DNA from: Balanoglossus misakiensis
Taxonomy: Eukaryota; Hemichordata
DNA length: 64,000 nucleotides
NCBI GenBank assembly: GCA_040954595.2
Contig: CM082590.2
Coordinates: 8,680,001-8,744,000, forward strand
Direction of reading: 5' to 3'
This document shows positions 25,401 to 40,400 of this stretch, in pieces. The notes beneath the pieces were generated by a model that worked only from the letters and a program-made list of their open reading frames with translations, was not told the DNA's origin and ran no database searches. Numbering within the stretch: position 1 is the stretch's first letter; each line of letters opens with the position of its first letter. The position numbers and the translations under genes were made by a program.

Positions 25401-28400
25401 AACATCAATATTCATGAATTAATTATTACTAATTACAAATAATTATTCTAATAAAAATATATAAACAGCAGTAATGTAATGGAAGTCACCAATGTTAGTG
25501 TGTGATGTTAGTATCACCTACCGGGTACCTGCACGATAATGAAACTATAGTACAGCTTGATTTAATTAGTAATCCACACGACCCCGGCATGACCTTTACA
25601 TCCTGGCATTTTCCATTGGTACATGAAGTCTACATAAGTTTGATCTCAAACTCAGTATTATTTTCAAGACAAGAAGTGTTGAATATTTCTAGAAAACACC
25701 AAAATACCAGGACGTAAAATCATGCACACCAGCGACGATACCCAAGCTTATAAAAAACCAAGGCAACCTGATACAACCAAATCTAAGCCATCTATATTGT
25801 TTAACAGCCATTTTGATGAAAAATGACATATTTAGACATTAAAGTGTAATTTCATAATACCGTAGTTATCATTATGATATTCTGTGAATCACAGCACAGA
25901 CGACCAACTCTTAGTTGCCGGGCAATCATGAACCATCACTGTCTGCATTCAACGCCAACTATTTGTCCAGTAAACCGTACAAGGGAAACGGAAATTTAAC
26001 ATCCCGGAAAACTGAATTACAGACAGACGTCTTTTGACGACAGATCGCTTTGGTGTATTTACAATTAACTTTTTACAAGGTGTACTTGGCACAAAGTGAG
26101 TTGTTTCAAATTACGAGATTGAAACAGTTTCTGAAGGAAACTTCGCAATACAGAAAGCTTTCTTGTTACTATGCCTGTATTGACATCAACCATTTCATAC
26201 TGTAACTTCTTTTCAAAGCATAATCAACTTTAAACTGTTGATGAAATAATCAAATCAGTACAGATTTTTTCTATTTGATAAATTCTGAAATTGCTAATTC
26301 TATCTTCTTCCGGCAACCAATGAATGTCACCATGGAAACATATCACTATGGTGACAACTTCATTCAGTGAAAGAAATCTTACTATCGTACACCTTCACAA
26401 ACACTTAATATTTATCCACCAAACATGCAGTTTGATACCACGTTACAAATATTTTATGCAAATTGTTTCCATGCATTAATTATGTTAATGAGCTGAAGCA
26501 ATTACAATGTTGCGAATACTGCCACATACATTATTACATGTACATTGCAACCACTGTTCACAAATACAGTACATCTATGTTTCTGTCCATTGCAAACTTA
26601 CGTCTGCCAGCATAGGGTCTAAATTTTCTACAGTCTCGTCGGGAACACAAATTTTCGTGTCTTTAATTTCCTCGCTTTTCGTTTCTCTGACCACCTCCTC
26701 TGTCTTAATTACAGTCGGAGGGACGCTAGTCGTCAGATTTTCGACGGAGGGACTCGGTGAGACCACGGTGGTGGTGGCAAAGGACGGATTAGGAGTGAGA
26801 AGTTGATTTTGCGACCGGTTCTCGTACTTACCATCAAAGAAGAAGAGAACATGCTGGTTAGGTCAAAGGCCAGAAAGTGCAGGGGTCAAGGGTTAATTAG
26901 TCAGTGACTGGAGGTCAAAGGTTAATTGTAGGAGAACATTTTGTGAAAATATGAAATGTCCAGGCATGTTATACAGCTCACAGACATATTCGACCATGCA
27001 ATATGTTCTTCAAATAACAGAATACTTAATAATACTTCAACGTTTAAGATATACTGATATTCAGTCTGTACTATATACAGTAGTAGCTTAAAATGACATT
27101 TTATGGAAAGTGATACAATTTAATTCTTATATTTCAATGACAGACCATTATAAACTTTAAGCGAACTGGAGATTTGTTTGCCTAGGACCAAACAAAACAT
27201 TTTATTCTACAAAAAAGTTGGATATTAATATACCACTCAGTACTGCCTTTAAGATGACCCTAGTGTAACTTTTCGATAAACAACAAAAACAAGGTTTTCT
27301 TGTAATTCATCTCAGGAAATGGGGGCACGTTCAACACAACCACGCACACACATACCGTACACATGTAAACATTCTTCATAATTGAACTTCAAATATCTCT
27401 CAGGTTTCCAATGAACACTATATAATACTCACAGTATCAAATGAACTCAACTGAGACTGACCATTCAAAAAAGTTCAAAGGTGCTAGAACATGACTCCAG
27501 CCATGAATGAACACTACGATAAAATGTTTGTAGGCTCAGGTGTATGAAAGATGGCTGCCATGTGGCTTATGCTGTTCGACAATTTTAAAACATATTTTCT
27601 CACATTTTAAAAAATCCTACAAAACATCTCTGATAGTGATACAGATTGAACACGAGTTCGTTTCTTCCCAAAATGAGCAGATTTTGTTTGAAGAATCTGC
27701 TATAAATATAATTTTAAAGTAAAAAAGTTGTTGTTTGACCAACCTGGGTTCCGTTGCTCGCTCTCCATCAACACAAAACAAAAACACAAAAACGTTTTGT
27801 GTAACAACCACGCAGAGACAATCGGACCCTCATCAAAAATTGATGGCGGTCTGGAGGTCATTATGCGAGGCTTGGAACTGGCCGGAGAATGGACAGTGGT
27901 CGGGGATTAGGTAATGGATATTGATCTCACAGCGGGCGAGACAATAGCCAGGACAAACAGAGAACAAGAGCCACCTATTTTAGTCCCCTCTGTGTGTGGA
28001 GGGGACCTGTTCTATTCAAACTGTGCATTTGAGAACTTCGTATTAAATGCCAAGAAAGTGCAACCTTCACCCCTATGTTAAGGGCACAGTGAAACATCCC
28101 GAGCACACTACATTTGCTTGGTTCGTTCCAAGAGTGGAATAAAGGGGGGATGTTTATTTATTTTACATGAAAATGAGTCAAATACAAAAATCTGCAAAAG
28201 TCGTTAGTGAAAAAATGTGCATATAGGAAAACAAAGTCAGTCAGAAAGAAAACACTTTATGAAAAGTATTAATGATATAAAAAACTTAGAAATATGCAAT
28301 GAAATAAATTGTTAATGTGCTAAATATGAGTGTTAATATGTCAAAACTAAAAATACTCTTGAAAAGATTTCAGCAAATCAAAATGGCACACCACACATGC

Positions 28401-31400
28401 AAATATGAAAAATACAAATGATGCATTACCATGACAACATCAGGTAAAGGTGAAAATGGCTGAGGTGACATTGGCACGCTTGGCAAGGGAGGATTCATTT
28501 CATTGAACAGGGGGGTCTCAGTCCTGTATCTCAAGGGAGTGCTCAAACGACTATGGAAGGGGGTGGAGTCCCTCGTTTTTAGCGGTGTGGGAGGGGGGAG
28601 AGGTGTTGTGTAGCCGTTCCGCAGAGGAGGGAGGGTCAGTGGGGTTCTCATATCCCACTGTATAGCAGCAATGGGGGAAAAGAGGGGGAAAATATGACAA
28701 AAATGTGAAAAGAAACTTAGTTAACAAGAGAAATAAATCTTAAAGAAAACAAAAGTATAAACTCGGACCTCAAAATATCTGTTTTTACTTCAGCATCCCA
28801 CATTTTATCATGAAAACTTTATACCTCTGATTGAGTCAAATAAAAGTTATTGATATTAAAGATTTAAATGTACAGACAAACCACCTTTCTCACAGTTTGT
28901 TTACATCATGAAGCCCCTTCACATACTTTCATTCAAATCATTCCACTCAAACTCTCAGAAATAAGCAGATTTTTGCTCATAAAACAATTGTGATACTTTC
29001 GTATTCATAATAATTCTGACAACACGATAAAAACTGTTGTTATCCTATAAATAATTCTGAGTATGAACTTTCTAAATTTTAGACTTACCCGACTAGATTT
29101 TCTGCTCAGACCATCAAAATTTGATCGTCTGCTGGAAATTCTGTCCTCGTCTTCAGAATCAGATTCCCAGTGTTTTACCCTCTCTAATTCTTCTTCCTGT
29201 GTTATAAAAATACAAAATATTCTTTTATTCCCTGAATCTGATGACATCTATAACTGTCACCACAGATCTGATGAAAAATATCGTTGATGTCGAAAGACCT
29301 GAATGTAACAGATTTACAAGTCTGCCATTTTCGTTCAAAGATATAAACATAAAAAAAATATAACATTCTAATTAAGTCCCATTACCTCATCCATCCTCTG
29401 TGTTTTTCAACAAAATGGGAAAAGGATAAAATGAGCGAATGAATGAATGAATGAATGAACAAATTAAGGAATAAATTAATAAATATAGGAATTAAAATTA
29501 TCACAAACTCATAAACAAGTACAAAAAAGTGACTGAAGATGGATGAAAAAAGTGCTAAAATTATTTTTATTTAAAATTTTAGAAAAGAAACATATCATAC
29601 GTACACACAGAGAGATACATGTACCGGTACATCCATAATACATACAATCATTCAATCATACTGTAATACATACATACATACATACATCCATACATCCATA
29701 CAGTATCATCACAACTGTATGTAACATTTCACAAAAATTCATCCCATAGCTCATTCTGCAACTTGTGTCACTCTTTTCCAGTTTTTTCAAGAATCCATCA
29801 TTATTGATGACTCTGAAGGACTTTCCAATTCCAGGGCACTGACCTTTTAAAGAACTTTTTCACACCAGTTAAAACCAACCATTTTGACCCTTGACCCTGA
29901 TTACAGCAGCCATATTGTCATTTCAAGCAGACTAGAATCCTCGCAATCCGACAATAAAGTCACCAAATATTTGTCATGTCTCAGCGAGGCAACTATTGAC
30001 ACATATCGCGAACTACATGCCGTTTTCATGGCGATGTACCCCAAGTGCTTCTAAAATCTCCCTCGCTTGGGTGACGATTACCGTTTCCGTAGAAACCCGA
30101 CAGGCGTAGTTCGTTCTATAAATAAGATCAACCTTACGGTAGCGGTGTTGCTATAACAGTGTTGAAGTAATGCGCCAATACAAAAGGAAGGAATTACGCT
30201 CTCAGTTAGGGACCGTTCAGTTTTTACGGCAGGGGGGGGGCCGGCAACTTTGTGTCATCGGTTCTCAAAATCAGGCCGACCCCCCCTTCACCCAGGACCA
30301 AAAAATGATGACCCCCCTTTGACAGACCCAAAAATATGATGACCCCCCCCCCCACGCCCAAAACATTCGCCGTCCTGATCCTATGTACACTGTATACAAT
30401 AAAGGGAATGAGGCTCCTCACACGTCAATTATATATTTCTTAAAGTATTATTGAAGTATATAATAGTATATCGTTTCAATAAAGAAATCTATGAACAAAT
30501 TAAAATGACAAGTCAATACAATAGTTGCTAGAATCGGTAAAACAAGAAAAGTGTCGGGCGTGGGAGGGGGTGTCCCCCTCCCACATAAGAAAATTTTGTA
30601 AAATACGGTGCCCCAAGTTGCAATTTAATGAACTCAAAAGCAAATTAACTCAATGTTAGGGAGGACAAATTTTAATTTTGCCACTCCACTCAAAGTAAGC
30701 ATCGGGGTGGGGTGGCAAGCACTCTGCCCTGGTACACTAGACAAACCAGCAAAAAATGAAATGTAGCGGAGAATGAAGGGGGTGGGTGTGGGAGGGGGTG
30801 TCCCCCTCCCACATTAGAAAATTTTGTAAAATAAAGGGTGCGAAACTGCAATTTTGTGGACTCAAAATCAAAAGTTTGGTGGCAAAAGTATGTGACCCCC
30901 CCCCCTAAACGTTTAAAAAAACCAGATGACCCCCCCCTTGTGGACTTCAAAATTTAAGTGACCCCCCCCTGGATTTTGCCGGCCCCCCCCCGGCCGTAAA
31001 AACTGAACGGTCCCTTAGGGTCTGTCGGCAACAATAACTGACTTTCCTTGATCCTACTCAATGAAACACTCATGTATGTATGACCAGGATTACAGAAATA
31101 GCCTGACTATAAAAATTGCTGAGATTTTACTCGCTTTTACGCAATCGACAGTTAGAAATTACAGACAAGTCCCTAATACTTAATTTTTGCCAGGACAATT
31201 TCTAAGTCACACTGTTGCTATGGTTCCTATAAATATAGTCGGGCCACAATGATGCAAATTAGGCAGTATGCGACTTCTGTTGCCATTACAGTCATCTGTA
31301 TATTTGATCCTGTAAGCAAACTAGATTCCTGACAATAAATTCCATTTTTTTCACTTTCTTTAAAATTTTCTCTCTGTTTTGGACAAAGATGACAATCCAC

Positions 31401-34400
31401 CAAGTGAATTCACCATCTTGTCCAAAATTTTCCCCCAATATTTTGAAAACGTTGAAGATTTTCTTGACTTTGGAGAAGCAGACGATGTCTAGAGTTTGTT
31501 GAAGTGCACATAGAAATGGCGTATGTGAGGGTGAGTCAATAGGCTTGATTACCAAACAAATGATGGGATTTCACAGCACTCCAGGTCTCTATGTACACAG
31601 TCTCGGCAGTAAAGCCAGAATAATCCCGACCATCGACACTCGAAACCCTGCAGACGACAAACGATTACGACAATAACGCGAACTACAAAATGGCGGTCTG
31701 CATCGGACACAGACAGGAGTGGCCCACCCTCCATGAAACTTCCAACAACCACTAGTATCTTGTGAAAAAGCAAGGTGTATAAATTTCCTTGAATTCTGCT
31801 GTAACTTTTGACATTTTGGCAATAATTTATTAAATGAGGAAATTTTTGGAAATAATGGAAACAAATACTGGCCCTAAATTTTTAACAAATGACAAAGAGT
31901 CATTATGATTTCATATTTGAGCATTTCAAGAGGTTAATAATGCTTTTAAAAGGTCAATAATGCAACCATAATGACTATATCTCCTTTATTAAAATCTCTA
32001 GTTCTCTTATCCGGACTTTGAATATGAAACTCCAGGCAATACTATTCCAATCCCTTGGGAGTCAGGGGGTTTGTTAACTTTTCAAACAAATCTCTGACGC
32101 TATGCCAACCATTTACCACTTAATCACACCTATTTACTAATAGCTTGACCTCAATTTTCAACATAGCGCGGTGAACAACTCATATGTTCTGGACTCTTCC
32201 ATTCTATGTCATGGGGAGTACAGACACACACACACACACACAGACATACATACAGACAGATAGACACACACACAATTTCACAAACACACAAGTGCAACAT
32301 TAGTCTTACCCTTTCCTTTGCTGTTGCCTAGGTAACAGGTGAGTTGTTAAGATAATGGTTAGGAGTCACCAAGGAAACAGTCCCAAGTTAGATCAAGTTG
32401 AATTTTAGTAAAAAATAAGGGGAAAAAAGAAAGAAAATACACCAGTATTAGCACGATGAAAATCAATGTTATTGTGTCTCATTCTGTCTTGAAATCAAAA
32501 TCTCGTAAAAAATTGTCAAGATTCTGACATTTAACCACTATAATAAATATGAAATTGGATATATGTGAAAGGTTTAAAGTCAAAGAATCTGGAACTGACA
32601 GCAAATTTTATCATATATCGGAAAATACTGCTCTATGTAAGAAATTGCTGAAAATTATGGAAATCCAAATGTGTCCAACATATAGTTATGTGACGTGGAA
32701 TCAAGAAATGTGAAATGTGTTCAAAAATGTCAATATACGTGATGTGGTGATGGTGTGCATGGAAAAATAAGCTGTTCTCCCCATATCACCATAGTTCCAT
32801 CCATCAGATAAGCAGATAACACTGAGTGGAGTGAACCATACTGGGGATATGGGGGTGAAAGCACTAAATTGATGTGAACGGTCAACACTGGCATTTCACA
32901 CCATAGCAAGTGTAAAACTGTGTGAGAGAATGCTGAAAATGGAAGTGTTACAACACAAATCAACCTCTCCACCCCTTGTTTGTGGATGGTTCAATCGACC
33001 AATACACCAGATCTAATGTAGGAAGACTGAACCACTAGCAAATAGCAGGGGTGAACAATTAATCGATGAGGGTGCGAAGTAGACTGTGGGTGCAGTCAAG
33101 TCACTTCCGTGGTTACTTTTTGTGAGGGAAGGAATCCCGGAAAACAGTGAGGGTGATTTACTGGGAATGGGATCAATTAACTAACCATGTAAGCCTGGAT
33201 GGTATTCTGGTTGGAAGGAGGGAAGGAGAAAATGAACGAATACGGACGATTAATGACACAAACATATAACACTAAAACAAAACACTAAGGGTAACGTTAG
33301 AGTACGCAGATTTCAATCTGCAACAAATATTTCAGAAACAGTTTGATGTTATTTTTCCTAAAATTGTTTCAGATAAATTTCATCTCAGGTGATAGTAAGA
33401 GGTAATATGCAGTTTCGGACTAAAATTGAACACAAACACCACAAAAAATTACAAAAATAAAGAAATTTTTGAGTAAAAAATAGTCTGTCATGTAAAGTTT
33501 AGATTCAATCATCCAATCACATTCCTTGTTATAGAACAAGTGACATGTAGTCAGAAAACACTCCTACTTGTACAGGAAAATAAACATTGCAAAACGAGAC
33601 ATCTCAAATTGGATTCAACCCAATTTTTACTAAACTGACTGTCCCATTTTGCAAATGAATGACATGGTTTCTCAGAAACACGGAAAGTATCGAGGCTTGA
33701 CATCCTTACCTCCAGTTTCTTGATTTTCTCTTCATATTCATTTTTCAAACTGACGATGTCATCGCGATGTCGTTTCTGCAAATCACGAACTACTGTGTCG
33801 TGTTCCTTCTTCAATTCTGGAAAAAAAAGTTGATTATCTTTTAACAAATTAATATAAATGACTGTCATTTTGTCAGAAATAACAATTTAGACAAAAATTA
33901 TTACAAACAAAAACACAAAATTGACTCTTCACACTGCAGATCAAAAAATTCACACCAATGATAATTTTACATTATAGATATCAAGTTTTCATTACCTGTT
34001 CCCCGTTTTCAATGATAATGGAACATTCCGAGCCCAGAAAACAACAGGAATGTTCCAAATTTCAGTGAAAATGGGGAGAACAAGGTGACAATATCATACT
34101 TGCTACTTAAATCAATCTTATTATCTTACCTTTACCATCACACCTTTTATTGACAAAAAAGTCAATTTTTGACAAGTATAAAAAGAACTTTAATGTATCT
34201 CACTAAATTTGAAATACAATCTACATTTATTGCCTCAAATATTAAAATACTAGAATGGTAGATATTTATATTTCTGCAAAAACTTGTGGTGCTGTTGTGC
34301 AGAATTTATTCTTAGTTAATGATTGCACGTAAACTGCTACTGTGATTGTGGTTATCATGATGTGATATTATTTTGTGATAAATCTACGAACAAATAATTG

Positions 34401-37400
34401 TCATCAGTCTAAATGTTTTAAACTAATTTCAGTTTTTCTCAACATTATTTAACTTTTTTTTCCTTTCACACTCACTCTCAGTATTAAGTGATGTCTTCAG
34501 ACAAAAATGTATCATTTGTACAATTTTCTGACTTTTTAGTAAAATCCAAGGTTAGAGGTTATAGGTTAGAGTTCAGGGATGGGTTAAATGTTAAGGGTTA
34601 CATGGGACGAATAGGGTGGTGTTATTTGCATAATTTTGACCCAGGTGTTCAGCATGCAGACATGTAAATAAGTGCTCTACCTCCACCAATCAGAATCAAA
34701 GAATGGTTGCAAAATTGCCATATTTGTTTTAAAAAATTGCTCCTTTCCGCTTCCCTTTTCCCATAATGCTCTTGTTCTTGCTCTCATTTTTTTACCCAGG
34801 CTGCAATGCTCCGCCACCACATTTTTAATTAAAAGCTAGCCAAATACAACATTATTTTCATTTCACACATAGCTGGTGGTTTACCTGTTTACTGAAGTAT
34901 GTATGTTCAAAAAAAGTTTGAGGAAAAACATCGAACTTGACTTTGTATATTTGTTCACCTGTCTAAGAGCCTTGTGTTTCAAGATCACCTCAATGTATTA
35001 AGAAACTTCAAGATGTTTATTAAACAGTCCAATCAAAACACTCCACCTTCAAGGAGCATTAGCACCAACATATGAAGTTAAGGAAATTTAAACAGACTAT
35101 AAAAAATGTAAACACTATCAAACAAAATGTTTCTAATTTTTTCGTAATTTCCCAATCATTTTGGATGTAAACAGACATGAAGTGGTCAGTGCTTACACTT
35201 CTGCCAGAAAAATGACTGAAATAATTATAATTGAGACAAAGGCAGATAATTAACAAGTCCTTAATACAACGAAGGTTGACTTTGTAATCTCCTCAAATGA
35301 GGTCAATAGATCCCCTAATCTCTTCATTGTGTTGACACTACTTTTTGACATTGTGACTTTAATCTCGTTAGGGTATTGACAGAACTTTGACATTGCAGCT
35401 TTAATAGTTATTTGATGTCAAGGCTACGAGGTAACATTTATCACTCTGAGTGCCAAATCACAGTTGAGGTGAAGTGAGAAGATTCTGAAACAATTTCAAA
35501 TGATCGGGGTGGGCTGGTTGGATGAAGTGTGTAAATAATTTTTTGGTGGGTTACTCGACAACTGACTACCAAGTTTGTGCAGTCACTCAAGAAACAGGTG
35601 TTTGTCTTTGTTTACGATAGCGCTAAACCGACACAGAAGCCCCGCTTTTGTCTTGCTTTGTTTAGACACAAACCCACATACGCCTCTGCTGCTGTCTTGC
35701 TATCCGCTTAAAAATCACCGCACTCATCTCCGGAGGACAGAAAACGAGATTAAAAAAGGATTTACCTCTGATCTGGAAAGCTGGAGGGAATTGTGACAAC
35801 CTAGCCTCTACGTATGTCCAAGACATTTCAGCGAGTGTGGACTACACTCCATGGGATCGACCAACATTCAACAAGTGCGCGCGACACGACCTCCGCTAAC
35901 ACGGGTGTTACTAAGACACGCATACACTAACATGGCGACGTGGAACGCAGCCAAAGTGTGAATAAATCAATACCGGTTGAGTGGACCGCCTCCTCGCCGC
36001 AGTAAATCATGTCCAGACAAGCCCTTTGGACAAATCAATGACCGAGTCAACCAGCTCAATATCTCACTCACTCCTCCCTAAATTGAAGTTCAACTACACT
36101 TGAAATGCAACACATGAACATCAATTCGCAAGTACTTATTTTCTCATATAAAAAAATTCCAAGTTAAACTTTCTTCATTCTGCTCACAACTGTTTATCCA
36201 CAAACGTTAGAAAAACAAAAGTTCGAATTTCTCTACACAATGTGTTCTAAGTTTACATCGGACAAAGAAACTATCTTCTGTTATGGATTAATTCCAGGTA
36301 AAAGTTTTCGCATGTTGTTTGCTTGACTTTGCATTCAGAGCACGAGCATGATTTTCTGCAAAGAGTTACCGATAGTTCTTTATTATTTTAAAGCTTACTT
36401 CCTACACCAGGTGACGCAGAAGGTGTTGAAATAAAAGATAACTATACAGTAGGTGAAAATTAATAATCTGTTTATGCTAATAAATATTCAAACATATGTA
36501 AATTATGCCTCATTATAATACTCCACGAACGAATGGGAAAGCAGTATGAATTAATGGCTGCCAGTGGCAACAAAATTTGGAGCATAGTGCGTGTTGCATC
36601 GATCTAGCGTACAAACATTGTTTCTGACCTAGAAATTCAAACTTTGGGGGGAAAATTATCATTTTCAAAGAAACGGAACTGTGACATCCTCATGAAGTAC
36701 ATTGAAACAGGTAAGGTTGTCCTATCTTACGATTTCAGAACTTTTTTGAACAGTCCACCCCGTTTTTCTGAAAGTAGAATGACTTAACATTGAGAGAAAT
36801 ATGGACCACTCCAAGTTCTATGAAAATGAGGTGAATGAGGTTACGAGTGTATTATCATTTTTGTTGCTAGTTACCGGTAGGCCCTAAAATTTGATATAGT
36901 TGTTGAAACTTTAGCATATAATCAATTTTGATTCAGCAAAATCTTATCAAAGTTGTGAAAAATTTGCGTAGTCATTTGTAATAATTCATTGTAGGCTAAT
37001 AAGGATGATAAAATTTAACAAAAATTGTCAAAATTTTGGCACAATTTTGGTCGGAAAAGTTAGAAAGTGTAGTGGTCAGGTTAACGACAGGCTGTATGCT
37101 AAGCAAGTCTTCTTTACTAAAGTGCGTTCGCCCAAAGTCTGTCAGATGAACTCACAACAATTCTTCACAACAGGTGGTATTGTTAGCATTCGACAAACTC
37201 GCGGCATCGTACGACACAATTGACAACCATCATCTCACGCTTTAATTGCACTTTAATCGGCTGGGTCAACTTTTCAACATGTCTGCCGAGTCAAGTCAAG
37301 CGTGAAACACTAGACGCAGTCGGCCATTTTACTGGAGGGTGTTCTATTGTTCGATGACGGACAAAAAAAGACAACAATGGGTCTTTGCTCTCTAATGGGT

Positions 37401-40400
37401 CGGCAAACCAACGCCAAGATGGCCTACACATGAATTTGCTTTCTTCAAACATTCAGAATGCGATTAAACTCTTGTGGTGCATCAGTGAACTGTAACCATC
37501 CATCACAAATCACTGCTACTCTTTATTTCATCTATAAATTTTCGTACAAGGGCAAACTCGGTCAGATTTCAAACAAAGTCGAAACTTAACCCTCTCCCCA
37601 CTGCAGTTTGGCCCAAACTCTAGATCTGTTTTCAAAGGTAAAGATGGACCTCTATACAGGGCAAGTTGAAAGGGTTAAACCACCCTTTGATTTTCAAAGA
37701 CACAGAAATACTGAAAATGTTTTTACAAATCTGTAGCTGGTCTGATTACAAATTTGCTGGGGGTAAAAACTCTAAGTATGGAAGTGGTTACAGTATTGTC
37801 GTACACAACAAAAGACAATTTTCCACAAAAAACAACAAAAAAACTCCTTGGCAACACAACAGGGTAGTAACAAAGTTTCAGAAACATGGCGAATTCCTGA
37901 AGGGGATCTGTGATTTGAGTGACGTACACAAGATATCGTCTCTTCACAAAAGGATTGACTCCCACCTGAGGCAGGTCAAAAGACGCAGACAGTCGCTGCT
38001 CTTGCTAATGTACGTGTCAGGACCTACAAACAAAAACGACTACTCTTGTCGAATACCAAACATTTCGCTCACTTTTCACAAAATTTCATCAAATCCTTGA
38101 CAATTCACAGACTAGCGCTGTCATCACTTTGCAAGATTGTAAGTAGCCTTCAATTTTTCAAATTTTTGGTCTTTTTTTGCATAAACCCTAACTGGGGCCA
38201 TCATCTTCGCTGACTTGAGTACTCAAAGAATTGTTTCATGTTATCAGGGATGTGCACATTAATACTCTGTGGTTCATCTTTAAACTACATATTACCAGCA
38301 ATATTTATTCAAACACACACACCATTCCACTGCCTACATTTTCTGTGACAAAAATTGCTCAAAGATTATCCCAATTTCTCTCAGATTTTGAAGTACATTT
38401 TCGACTATATAATATATTTGCAAGGCAACGAATTCTTTTATATTTTCTTGGCAATTGCGCATAGAAGTAGAAGAGAAGACACATATCTTTCAGTTTTAGC
38501 TAAAAATGAACTTCAAAATGAAACAAAATTCAGAAAATTGACAACTTTGTTCAATTTCTCTTTGCAAACAAAATGCCGGCAGCGACTTGGTACAGCAAGA
38601 TCTGTGCAGAAAGTTACAGCTACACACACATCTAGAGAACTACACACACACGTGGTTGCCACGGCAATGTGTCTACAAACTACGGGCAGTGTGCAAACCC
38701 CACAGAAGCTTACTTTCATTAGCTGCAGTTTACAAGTGAGTCCAACATGCATGGGTAGCCATGGTAACGGGTAGGTTTTTGGATGGAAAAAACAGTAAAA
38801 GGGTACATTAGGGTTAATAATGATTATACGACATATTTGATACCAGCTGTCTGAGTTCAGATTATTACGACTGCCAGATCGTCAAGAAATTTCATAATTT
38901 TCAACTTTTACCACATTTTAAAAAGTTACACACACTTTTGAAGTCTCAGACAGCTGATTGGTTAATACAAAACCCCAAAAAGCTGAAAAATGAAAAAGCA
39001 GAATTTGTGTTAGACCATACTTTTATCTAGCTCTTTCTTTTATGTTCTTTTTATCAATCATCAAAACTGTAATTTTTGTTTCTGTGTATATTGGTCTGTT
39101 AATCATGTATTCTCTGTTTGTGTGTCTGTCTCTCTTTGTGTTTTTCTTTCTGTCTGTCTGTCTCTCTCTCCCTCTCTCTCTATGTATGTGTCTGTGTCTG
39201 TCTGTGTTAATCATGTAAGTTTCTCTCTGTCTGTCTGTCAATATCATCATCTACTATGGTATGTGTGTGTCTATCGTAGCGATAGTATATTATGGTCAAA
39301 TAATTACCAGTACTCACACATACACTAACATCCATTAAAGGGACAATATCTCTCTCTCGCTGCCCTTTTTCCATTAATTATGTTGTGTGCGGTCGAACGT
39401 ATATATCCACATGTAGAATAACATAAACAGTGTCTTGTATCAAACATAATTTATGGGAAAGGACAGCGAGAGAGAAACTTTGCCAGGAGAGTGGAAAAAA
39501 CTGGAAAAGACAGAGTGATTTTACGCACCTGTTTTTGTGTCTTCTAGTGCCACGATTGCCTGCGTCAACTTGGATTGCAACTTGTCGATCAGATTCTGTC
39601 AACAAAAACACGAGTAACATCGTAAATTATTAAACTCTAATAATAGGCATTCCTCTGTCGTATCACAGACTGTCGTGTCAGAGCTCTGCAAGAAATACCC
39701 AAACAATGAAGATAAAGCCAGCAATATGACTAATACACAAGTTAATTTCATGAACACCTGTGTCACACGATCACTTAAATCGAACATCAAAAATTGTCGG
39801 CAGTAATAAATTTTGTGTGAAAAGTGCACTCATTTTAGATTATATGTTAATATTTTTTCTTCAAATGTGACCCAGGATCATTTTCAGCTGGAAAAAAAGG
39901 AATGTTTTCTGACTTTCAGAAGTTATTTATTTTTTCAGACCGACATTTCAAGAACAGTTGTCCTTGGTTACGCGGAAATGTTATTGACAAAAACAAAATA
40001 AATGGCGTTTGGTTGACTTGTGAATAAACTCTCATGTACAAACAGTGTACCTAAGCATTTTTTACGCTCCCATTGCATTAGTGCTCCTATGAACGGAGTT
40101 ATGCTAAAACAACTTACAAGTTTTTCGACTGACATATTTGACAGTTGAGTTGCACACTACACAGATAAGTACGGTTGCCTTTGGATTACCTGTGGGTCCC
40201 ATAATAGTTTGGTGTGTATAGGTTGGATTTTGTATAAGTATTCAGGTAAGATTTGGTACTTTAGAATTTAAAGATATTATTATCCTAAAAGATTTGTTTG
40301 AATTTGGGTTTCGAACTTCCGCAGTAACTGAAACAGAAAAGGACCAGATTCTGAATGCCCTGGCAGCAAATAGCGAACAACAAAAACAAATTCCGCGAGT

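Larger units (their letters stand above)
33817..39528 (-). other. Intron 8 of the coiled-coil gene, with possible internal promoters
   Basis: 5.7 kb. Mostly AT-rich, but a CpG-richer island lies at about 35.55-36.05 kb with a YY1-like core (35929-35939, plus strand) and a minus-strand donor at 35766. Another YY1-like core occurs near 37330. One palindromic MITE is at 37.6 kb. Confidence 0.5.

Noticed and set aside
27720-27905. Minus-strand open frame encoding PASSKPRIMTSRPPSIFDE between exons 13 and 14 of the coiled-coil gene
   Set aside because: Its composition suits the gene, but the only nearby acceptor gives the wrong phase and the donors are poor or phase-incompatible, so it cannot be inserted between two phase-0 exons.
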